Shown here in pieces: positions 54,471-61,164 of a stretch of 64,000 nt of DNA. The position numbers were made by a program, and so were the translations under genes. The notes beneath the pieces are model-generated. The model was not told the origin of the DNA, searched no databases, and worked only from the letters and a program-made list of their open reading frames with translations. This DNA comes from a virus. The stretch lies in the IMG/VR virus record IMGVR_UViG_3300027763_000034, positions 52,156-116,155 of that record; one strand, 5' to 3'. Numbering within the stretch: the stretch's first letter is position 1; the number at the start of each line of letters is the position of its first letter.

Positions 54471-55008
54471 TAGTTATAACCTCTGCATCATTTATATTAA
54501 CCGCTTCAACGATACCAGTAATCTGAGATAGGCGTTTTGCTACATCCATCTTACATTTTGGACAACCAGAAGTCACTTCTTTTAATATACCAACAAGTAG
54601 CTCTTGCTTTCTTTCTGTCTCTGCAATCTGTGAGGCTATTTGTGAGTTTTCCAATACCCCAACAGACTGTAGCATTGCTATTCTTTTTGTCTCTATATCT
54701 GCAATTAGCTTAAGAGATGCTGCTTTTATATTTAACTGACCCTGAGTATCTGCATCCTCTACTGTCTTCCACGCTTCTTTGATTAGCATTGCGTAGTGTT
54801 GATCAGCTCCAGAAATTGCCTCTCTTGCACGGTCACGAATATTGCTATCGTTATGTACAACGGACTTCCACTCGTCTAGGTATTCTAGGACTTCTTTTCT
54901 TGAGTATCCAGTAAGTGTTGCTATCTGGGTTGCTGAATTGCCCTTTAAAAGCTCTTCTACGACCTTATTCATGCGGTCAAAATGTACTGCTGGCTCTAAT
55001 TCGCTCAT
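54460..55008 (-). CDS. probable terminase small subunit, leaderless
   Basis: 182 residues. N-terminal HTH: LLKGNSATQIATLTGYSRKEVLEYLDEW, then a long helical region and GCPKC. The position just upstream of the large subunit operon and the HTH plus helices fit the small subunit, which recognises the packaging site. TATAAT ends 6 nt before the ATG. Confidence 0.6.
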   Translation of the reverse strand: MSELEPAVHFDRMNKVVEELLKGNSATQIATLTGYSRKEVLEYLDEWKSVVHNDSNIRDRAREAISGADQHYAMLIKEAWKTVEDADTQGQLNIKAASLKLIADIETKRIAMLQSVGVLENSQIASQIAETERKQELLVGILKEVTSGCPKCKMDVAKRLSQITGIVEAVNINDAEVITNVQ

Positions 55009-55035
55009 ATGTAAATTATACCACGTTTTAGTTGA

Positions 55036-55362
55036 CTAAGACTTATTGGCTATTTTAAGAAGAATTAAATATCCAATTAGATCATCAATATCATTATCTC
55101 CAGGGAATGCCTTATCATTTTGAATTCTATTTAGCTTGTCATCAATACGTACACGGATCTGTTCTTTTGAGTCCGCCTTTGAAAATATACGAATGGGATC
55201 AAGTGCTGAGTTTCCATATGATATATTTTTCTTTATAAGCATCTCTGCTGTTTCAAGGCACTCCACTATAATCTTAGGGCCTGACGGTGCATCGGTTGCA
55301 ATTAATTGAAGGTCTGTTATCCATGCTTGGTATCCGCCATCTTTATTTGGGTATTCGCTCAT
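55036..55362 (-). CDS. DUF1599/Nmad1-like nucleotide-modification-associated protein
   Basis: 108 residues. LIKKNISYGNSALDPIRIFSKADSKEQIRVRIDDKLNRI and DNDIDDLIGYLILL are the family blocks (nucleotide modification associated domain 1). Such genes accompany phage base modification. Start at 55362 overlaps the upstream HTH gene (ATGA). No obvious base-modifying enzyme is nearby other than the oxygenases and carbamoyltransferase. Confidence 0.75.
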   Translation of the reverse strand: MSEYPNKDGGYQAWITDLQLIATDAPSGPKIIVECLETAEMLIKKNISYGNSALDPIRIFSKADSKEQIRVRIDDKLNRIQNDKAFPGDNDIDDLIGYLILLKIANKS

Positions 55363-55505
55363 TTTTTTCTTAACAATCCAAACTCTTGTAAATATCTCTG
55401 TATGGTCATAGCAGAGACTCCGCACTCTTTACCTATTTCTGTGACTGTTTTCTTTTGTACTACGTACCTTCTATATAGCCAATCCTTACTCTGATAAAGC
55501 TTCAT
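55359..55505 (-). CDS. 48-residue HTH protein
   Basis: MKLYQSKDWLYRRYVVQKKT then VTEIGKECGVSAMTIQRYLQEFGLLRKK: one helix-turn-helix. Coupled to both neighbours. May regulate or bind DNA; unclassified. Confidence 0.7.
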   Translation of the reverse strand: MKLYQSKDWLYRRYVVQKKTVTEIGKECGVSAMTIQRYLQEFGLLRKK

Positions 55506-56068
55506 CGCTTAGTAAGCACCTGGTTACTATAATGTGCAATACCAAAACTATCTGCAACATCAAAATCCACAATTTCTAAACCATATTTCTTATTAAAGTA
55601 GTCAGCAGTTCTTTGCTTCCTCATATTTCTTAATTGATTTTTATACCATGAATCTGCGTACCCTGGATTAAGTAATCTTATTGAAGACTTCTCATCTTTT
55701 GTAGGGTTCTTGTTGCCAATGTACGCCTGCCACGAGGATGGGCTAATAGTGATAACCTTAGCACCAGTAGACATAAGCTCAGCAATAACAACTCCATATA
55801 CATAGGACAATTTTATCACAGCGTCTGGTGATCTGACAAGTATCGCACCTTCTACAGCAATATAATCACTCTTAAGTTCATCTAACATCATTGCCATTTT
55901 ATTTTTTGCATCGTAAATTTTTTCATATATATCTTCGCCAACTAAATTTATTTTTCCCCATTTTAATGGTATGTCGTTTTCCATTAAGCAAAAAGCAATA
56001 GAGTTAGTAGATGCATCTATACCAAGAACCCTATAAGCCTTAGTTTTTACAAGACTAGCTAATTTCAT
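55502..56068 (-). CDS. RuvC-like Holliday junction resolvase
   Basis: 188 residues. RVLGIDASTNSIAF (first Asp), YIAVEGAI (Glu), and DFDVADSFGIAHY (C-terminal Asp) are the RuvC catalytic carboxylates; the central helix is intact. Resolves branched DNA before packaging. Confidence 0.85.
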   Translation of the reverse strand: MKLASLVKTKAYRVLGIDASTNSIAFCLMENDIPLKWGKINLVGEDIYEKIYDAKNKMAMMLDELKSDYIAVEGAILVRSPDAVIKLSYVYGVVIAELMSTGAKVITISPSSWQAYIGNKNPTKDEKSSIRLLNPGYADSWYKNQLRNMRKQRTADYFNKKYGLEIVDFDVADSFGIAHYSNQVLTKR

Positions 56069-56333
56069 CGACTATCCCTTGCAGTAGATTTTTTAGCTTA
56101 GCACTTGATTTTTTAATACAGGATGAGCAAACATCATCTGAGTTGTATCTGCTTAGCTGGGACTTGCATTTTTTGCATAACCTGACGGCACCCTTTTTAA
56201 TAGCTTTTTTCTCATAGTATTTTTCCATGATCCTTTTGTTGGTAGCAATTCGACAGCACTCATCTGTGCAATATTTTTGATTGTGTGTCTTTGCTTCAAA
56301 ATTTTTTTTACAATCCTCGTTGAAGCAAATCAT
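56055..56333 (-). CDS. double zinc-finger protein
   Basis: 92 residues: MICFNEDCKKNFEAKTHNQKYCTDEC is a DUF-like Cys4 finger, then LCKKCKSQLSRYNSDDVCSSC is a zinc ribbon. Coupled between nuclease genes (14- and 4-nt overlaps). Possibly a DNA-binding partner. Confidence 0.7.
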   Translation of the reverse strand: MICFNEDCKKNFEAKTHNQKYCTDECCRIATNKRIMEKYYEKKAIKKGAVRLCKKCKSQLSRYNSDDVCSSCIKKSSAKLKNLLQGIVDEIS

Positions 56334-57121
56334 ATTTTAGGCACCTGATACAATTCTATCTGTACAGTTCCAACTGGGCCAGATTTGTCATAACAAGCTT
56401 TCTTGACTGGGCAATATGTGCAAGGCATCTTAGACTTGGTTGATCCTGCTGGCCTTACTGGAAGATCTCCGTTTTGAAAGTTATCCCAAACTTGCTCCAT
56501 CCAAGCAAATGCTTCTTCAATAATTGCTTTATTCTTTTCATTCATTGAAATTGGAATAATCAATATCTCTTGAGTGTTCTTGTTTTCATACAGGAAGAAT
56601 CCTTCTTTGGCATTCTTCAACTTCATGTATGTCAATAGCTGAAGCATATGGTTTGCTGATGACTTCATCTCTGACTGTCTTGTATCCCATACTTCTTGTT
56701 TTGCCGTCTTAATTTCACCTATGACAGTTTCACCATCATACTCCATAATTAAATCTATAAAACCCCTAATTGGAGGGTATTCATTTATAATTTCTTCTTC
56801 TTCAGATTTCCACTCTGGCATTGTTTTAATAAGCTTTTGAAGTCTTTCGTGAGCTTGGGTTCCTTGTGCCATATTAGCTACAGCAACTGCATCATTATCA
56901 TCAATAAATACTGCCCCAGAAAAAGCCATATACCAATATCTTGGACAAGTCCCATGTCCGTATCCCAGAGAACTTGGGCTAAAAGATTTCTTTGTCATTT
57001 CGCCATCTGCTCTTTTTGTATTTCGGTATGACTCATCTAGCAAAGATGCAAATTTTTCTGGATCAAAAAACTTTCCTGTATGCTTCTTAAACTTAAGATT
57101 CTTTACAATATCTCTAGCCAT
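56330..57121 (-). CDS. Cas4/RecB-like PD-(D/E)XK exonuclease
   Basis: 263 residues. SPSSLGYGHGTCPRYWYMAF (first Cys), RGFIDLIMEYDGETVIGEIKTA (Asp, Glu-x-Lys catalytic core), and PCTYCPVKKACY (last three Cys, iron-sulfur cluster). Typical phage Cas4-like exonuclease, for DNA end processing. No CRISPR array is in the window. Confidence 0.88.
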   Translation of the reverse strand: MARDIVKNLKFKKHTGKFFDPEKFASLLDESYRNTKRADGEMTKKSFSPSSLGYGHGTCPRYWYMAFSGAVFIDDNDAVAVANMAQGTQAHERLQKLIKTMPEWKSEEEEIINEYPPIRGFIDLIMEYDGETVIGEIKTAKQEVWDTRQSEMKSSANHMLQLLTYMKLKNAKEGFFLYENKNTQEILIIPISMNEKNKAIIEEAFAWMEQVWDNFQNGDLPVRPAGSTKSKMPCTYCPVKKACYDKSGPVGTVQIELYQVPKI

Positions 57122-57460
57122 TTATGAGTTGTACCTAACGACATACTTAAGTGCATCTACAAGTTTGTCTATGGACTCCTTTACTGAATAGTAAACATTC
57201 TTCTTATTGTTATTTACAGTCCCCGCTTTATCTTTAGCAATAGTTGAATACACAGAAGACATTACCGCAAACTTAGTAGACATTGCCTGTAGCTCCATAA
57301 TAAGCATGGGGGCTTTTGCTGAAGGAACATCTGGTGTCATCAATAGCTTTACAACAATAGCCAACGCTTTGTCTAAATGCTCATCTTGCATATACTCATG
57401 CAGATCATTGAATTCTGTTATATCGCTAATTAATTGAAGTGTGTTCTTATCTTCCGCCAT
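57122..57460 (-). CDS. 112-residue helical hypothetical protein
   Basis: MAEDKNTLQLISDITEFND... all-helical, QAMSTKFAVMSSVYSTIAKDKAG and Tyr-rich end. Start at 57460 after AAAGGATTAAAA. No family recognised; lies between the exonuclease and a replication-type gene. Confidence 0.65.
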   Translation of the reverse strand: MAEDKNTLQLISDITEFNDLHEYMQDEHLDKALAIVVKLLMTPDVPSAKAPMLIMELQAMSTKFAVMSSVYSTIAKDKAGTVNNNKKNVYYSVKESIDKLVDALKYVVRYNS

Positions 57461-57551
57461 TTTTAATCCTTTTGTCCCATTTATCAATGAATAATCCAAG
57501 CGGATACCCAATAGTAAATCCTAGCATTAATCCTAATAAAAAGATAGTCAT
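57447..57551 (-). CDS. 34-residue membrane peptide
   Basis: MTIFLLGLMLGFTIGYPLGLFIDKWDKR: one membrane helix, basic end. Overlaps both neighbours. Confidence 0.55.
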   Translation of the reverse strand: MTIFLLGLMLGFTIGYPLGLFIDKWDKRIKNGGR

Positions 57552-58249
57552 TTATTATCTTCCCTGTAAGTGACACTCATCTTGACATTATCAGACTCAT
57601 GATAACCTAAACTATTTCCTTTTTCATCAACAGCCTTTTTATACATTTTTAGTCTTGGTTTACCCGCTGCAACTGCTGCTTGAATTACATCTAAGTATTC
57701 TTGTCGATCTTGAACTCTTTTATCTGGCGGATATATGTCTGAAAAGATTTCTACATTAGAGTCTTTAAATTGTGATATTGATATGGGAAGAACACATGCA
57801 ACGTTTGTCCCAGCTGGTACAAAATACTCTCTGTTTGCCTCATGTAGTTTCCATACAATAGGAAAACTACCAGTAAATACAGATGTTGAGAGTACTGTTG
57901 TTATAACCTCTGCTCCGTCTATAAACTCATTTGGCACTGGCATGGTAAGCATGCTTACCTCTGGCTCTGTTCTTAATATTAAATTTGTATTGAAGCTAAC
58001 TGTTCCTTCTCCACGGCCTGACCAAACATACTGCTTTCCTAAAATTGCTTCTGCTGGGTTTTTTCTGTCTCCGTCCCAAGAGAATGATATGTCTTCATCA
58101 AAATAAATTCCGTATCCTAATGAATTTGCAACTGTTATAGGAGTGCAATTGTATGTCATAGAATGCATCCAGTCACGCTTTGGACCAAGCGGCCTTATTT
58201 TTGCAGATACCAGTCTTTCATTATCCTTATATCCCTCTACCTTATACAT
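57548..58249 (-). CDS. DUF6065-like protein
   Basis: 233 residues. NCTPITVANSLGYGIYFDEDISFSWDGDR and NEFIDGAEVITTV...FTGSFPIVWKLHEANREYFVPAGTNVACVLPI match the DUF6065 pattern. Function unknown. Start at 58249 after TTGGGAGGCAAATA. Overlaps the next gene by 8 nt. Confidence 0.7.
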   Translation of the reverse strand: MYKVEGYKDNERLVSAKIRPLGPKRDWMHSMTYNCTPITVANSLGYGIYFDEDISFSWDGDRKNPAEAILGKQYVWSGRGEGTVSFNTNLILRTEPEVSMLTMPVPNEFIDGAEVITTVLSTSVFTGSFPIVWKLHEANREYFVPAGTNVACVLPISISQFKDSNVEIFSDIYPPDKRVQDRQEYLDVIQAAVAAGKPRLKMYKKAVDEKGNSLGYHESDNVKMSVTYREDNK

Positions 58250-58559
58250 TATTTGCCTCCCAAAACTCAATAAGTTCTTCTAAAATTGCCCACTCTATAA
58301 CTCCAAGCCTTACCTTTGACTCTGTTCCTATAATAATCTTTAGCGCTGGATACATATCTCTATTCACCTTAAATGTGTCAGTGCATATTTTTGACCAAAC
58401 ATCTTTATTAAGAGTAAATGATTTTGAAGCCTCTTTATAATCAACAAGGAACTGATTCCACTGTGCATCTCCTTTTTGATAGTCTCCCCTGCCACTATTT
58501 TTTTGAGCTTTAGCGCCGTCTCTTTTAACTTCTGATCTTTCTGACAAGTCAATCACCAA
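58242..58559 (-). CDS. putative PD-(D/E)XK-type nuclease
   Basis: 105 residues. GDYQKGDAQWNQFLVDYKEASKSFTLNKDVWSKI contains D-Y-K after an Asp pair, suggesting a small restriction-fold nuclease such as a Holliday-junction-type enzyme. Lies with recombination genes. The assignment is weak. Confidence 0.45.
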   Translation of the reverse strand: MVIDLSERSEVKRDGAKAQKNSGRGDYQKGDAQWNQFLVDYKEASKSFTLNKDVWSKICTDTFKVNRDMYPALKIIIGTESKVRLGVIEWAILEELIEFWEANNV

Positions 58560-59349
58560 CTATAACTTCTTCTGCAGAGGAAACTGTTATCATCTGTAAA
58601 TCATTTGAAACATAATCGTCTTCATGCTGCTGTACTTCTTTGTCTCTGCCAGCATAACTTAGTCTATATTTAGAAACCCATTCCTCTTCGGAATCCATTC
58701 TATAATCTATGAATGATCTTAGGAAGTATCTATCGGAGCCCTCAAATCCTTTTACCGCATGATAGAAAGGCTCTGTAGATGGCATTACAACTGCATCTCC
58801 TGGCTGTGGCTTATACGTGTAGCTTTTATTTGATATAGAGTCATATGCAGAGATCTCTCCACCGCTATATTCATTGTTTAGATAAAAGTTAATTGTCAAA
58901 ACATGTCTTCTTGTCTTAGCCTCATTCACTACTGGGAACTCGTCTACGTGGTATTCCATTAGTAGATTTTTATCAGAGTAATGGTTTTGCTCCTTTACGT
59001 ACCTAAAATAGTCTAGATAGAATACGTCCTGTGGCTTTTTTAAGTCCTCCCAGTTATTAATAAAACTAGGCCAGACTCCTTTGTCTTTTTCAAAATCATC
59101 AAAGTAATCTTTTCTTATAAAATTTACAATATCGCAAACATCTTTTAGATACAAGGATTCTTGTGTGTCTGTGTATTTTTTATTTAAATCAAAGACTACA
59201 TCTTTTCTAAATCCCTGCTGGTACCACTGTCTCCATGGATCAAAAATAGAATCTTCTTTGTCTACTTCAAGAAGATCTATAAGCTCTTGAGAATTTTTAA
59301 AAATGTTTTTATAGACAACAATTTGAGGAGCAACAATAATCTTATCCAT
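58549..59349 (-). CDS. 2OG-Fe(II) oxygenase (P4H-like)
   Basis: 266 residues. His134-x-Asp136 (MEYHVDEF), YSGGEISAYD, KPQPGDAVVMPSTEPFYH with His197, and Arg207. Complete site. Located between recA-side and replication genes. Start at 59349 after GATTGGATGATATAAAA. Confidence 0.85.
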   Translation of the reverse strand: MDKIIVAPQIVVYKNIFKNSQELIDLLEVDKEDSIFDPWRQWYQQGFRKDVVFDLNKKYTDTQESLYLKDVCDIVNFIRKDYFDDFEKDKGVWPSFINNWEDLKKPQDVFYLDYFRYVKEQNHYSDKNLLMEYHVDEFPVVNEAKTRRHVLTINFYLNNEYSGGEISAYDSISNKSYTYKPQPGDAVVMPSTEPFYHAVKGFEGSDRYFLRSFIDYRMDSEEEWVSKYRLSYAGRDKEVQQHEDDYVSNDLQMITVSSAEEVIVGD

Positions 59350-59356
59350 TTTTATA

Positions 59357-59548
59357 TCATCCAATCCTATGAACTGTCTCATGCCCAGACGGGCATGTCC
59401 ACTTCATTATTAAATTTTCAGGATCCCACAACCCACCATCTACATCAATATCACACTTAGAGCATGGCCTTAAACCAGGAAGGTTTTCAAATGTAGAATT
59501 GATTTCCTTTGGCTCTTCTTTATTTAAAAATTCATTAAGATTTGGCAC
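59357..59548 (-). CDS. 63-residue zinc-ribbon protein
   Basis: LRPCSKCDIDVDGGLWDPENLIMKWTCPSGH: Cys pair plus Cys/His. Overlaps the recA stop by 14 nt. No family recognised. Confidence 0.6.
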   Translation of the reverse strand: MPNLNEFLNKEEPKEINSTFENLPGLRPCSKCDIDVDGGLWDPENLIMKWTCPSGHETVHRIG

Positions 59549-60539
59549 TGATATCCTCGATTAGCTTTTTAACAACATCTGGATTATCTCTTAGATAGGA
59601 TACAGCCTTTGCACGACCTTGAAGTCTTTCTCCATTAACAGTATACCAAGCTCCACCTTTTTCAATTGCTCCAACCATCTCTGCAACATCCAGGGTCTCT
59701 CCAACTAAATCTACTCCAAGTGATTCTCCTTGATAGTAGAAGTCGTATTGTCCAGATAAGTTAGGGGGGCCGAGCTTGTTGTAATCAATAATCCAATTGA
59801 CTGGTCTGCCAACCCTTTGTTCAATAATCTTGTCACCAACTTTAATGCCAGCTTTGATAGCATTAGCTTCAGCCTCAGAAGACCAAAGCTTAATGACGGT
59901 GGAAGAGAAGAACTTGACTGCCATTCCTCCTGTCGGTATGTGGGAGGCATGCATAGATCCAAACTGATTTCTCTGTTGTGAGATGAGTACCAATAATGTG
60001 TTCTTGTTTGCATAGTTTAACATCTTGACTGCGTGAGTCATATCCTTTGCTTCTGCGCCGATTTGCTTTGTGTCTTGCAAATCTTTCATTTCATTTCCAT
60101 CTTTTTCAAAATAAATAGCTGGAAGCAGGGCGGATATAGAATCAACTACAATAATATCAACACCAGCATCCATCAATTTAGTAGCAACATCAACCATATC
60201 ATTAACTGTTTTGGCTGGTGAATAGATAAGGGAAGAAGAATCTACTCCTAGCATCTCTGCCCAAGCCTGATCGTAAGACGCCTCAGCATCAATCCACGCA
60301 CAAGTCTTTCCTTCTTTTTGTGCAAGAGCAATCATCTGTAAACAAAACGAAGATTTTCCTGCCGACTTATTGCCCCAAACAAGAACCTGTCTACCATAAC
60401 CAAGTCCACCTTTTAATGCCATGTTAAGGCCTATGCTAGGTGTCTTTTGCTTTTCAACTTTTACATCTTGTGCAGCTTTTACTCTTGCTCTTGTTTTTGG
60501 ATCTAATGCAGCTAAGATATCATCTATTGCTATAGTCAT
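59535..60539 (-). CDS. recA: RecA recombinase
   Basis: 334 residues. Walker A GNKSAGKSS (56-64), Walker B IIVVDSISALLP, TGGMAVKFFSS and the L2-type loop are all present. Performs strand exchange for recombination-dependent replication and repair. Short C-terminus compared with host RecA, typical of phage versions. It also links to the host damage response that the early promoters appear to sense. Confidence 0.95.
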   Translation of the reverse strand: MTIAIDDILAALDPKTRARVKAAQDVKVEKQKTPSIGLNMALKGGLGYGRQVLVWGNKSAGKSSFCLQMIALAQKEGKTCAWIDAEASYDQAWAEMLGVDSSSLIYSPAKTVNDMVDVATKLMDAGVDIIVVDSISALLPAIYFEKDGNEMKDLQDTKQIGAEAKDMTHAVKMLNYANKNTLLVLISQQRNQFGSMHASHIPTGGMAVKFFSSTVIKLWSSEAEANAIKAGIKVGDKIIEQRVGRPVNWIIDYNKLGPPNLSGQYDFYYQGESLGVDLVGETLDVAEMVGAIEKGGAWYTVNGERLQGRAKAVSYLRDNPDVVKKLIEDISAKS

Positions 60540-60569
60540 TTATTCTCTTTCTTTTATACAATTATATCA

Positions 60570-60959
60570 TTAAAATAAATTGCCGTGAAGCCTTGGTCTT
60601 TCTTTATTTTTTTCCATTTTATTAAATAAGACTTCATCCAAGCTATGTTCTACAAAACCACCATTACGCATTGATGCATATAAATCAAGAGTTCTAATTA
60701 ATATGTCAACCATTTCTTCTACAATTTCTTCCGAGCCTTTGTTTTTTCTCATTGCCTCAAGAACTTCGGTTACTTCGGAATGAATTAATGCCAACTTGTT
60801 TCCAAAGACATCAAAGTTTTTTGGCTTATCCCAAAAACCCTTTTCAATAGCAGTTTCATGTAGCAGTGCGGAAAGAACATCTAGCCCATAATCTGTTGCT
60901 AATTCTACGTCTTTATTCAAAGCTTTCAATGAGCTGGTCGTTATTAAAACCTGATTCAT
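60570..60959 (-). CDS. MazG-like NTP pyrophosphohydrolase
   Basis: 129 residues. FGNKLALIHSEVTEVLEAMRKN and EEIVEEMVDILIRTLDLYA carry the paired acidic metal-binding motifs of the all-alpha NTP-PPase fold. Would adjust nucleotide or ppGpp pools. It overlaps the next gene by 47 nt. Confidence 0.88.
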   Translation of the reverse strand: MNQVLITTSSLKALNKDVELATDYGLDVLSALLHETAIEKGFWDKPKNFDVFGNKLALIHSEVTEVLEAMRKNKGSEEIVEEMVDILIRTLDLYASMRNGGFVEHSLDEVLFNKMEKNKERPRLHGNLF

Positions 60960-61164
60960 TTTTTCCTTTTAGTGAAAATGTAAATGTCTGATTATCTGAA
61001 TTGTAATCAACCTTTAGCTCTTGATCTTCTGTAGCAGCATTTAAGAATAAATCTGTTGATACTGTTATGGTACCAAGAGTTTCAAGAGATGCTATTAAAA
61101 TTTTAGGTACGCTTAAAGCACCAAATACTTCTTCTGCTGTACTTACTTTAATCTCTTCTGTCAT
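60913..61164 (-). CDS. 83-residue hypothetical protein
   Basis: MTEEIKVSTAEEVFGALSVPK... strand-rich, FSLKGKNESGFNNDQL. Coupled to dnaE (ATGA-type overlap of 4 nt). No family recognised. Confidence 0.6.
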   Translation of the reverse strand: MTEEIKVSTAEEVFGALSVPKILIASLETLGTITVSTDLFLNAATEDQELKVDYNSDNQTFTFSLKGKNESGFNNDQLIESFE

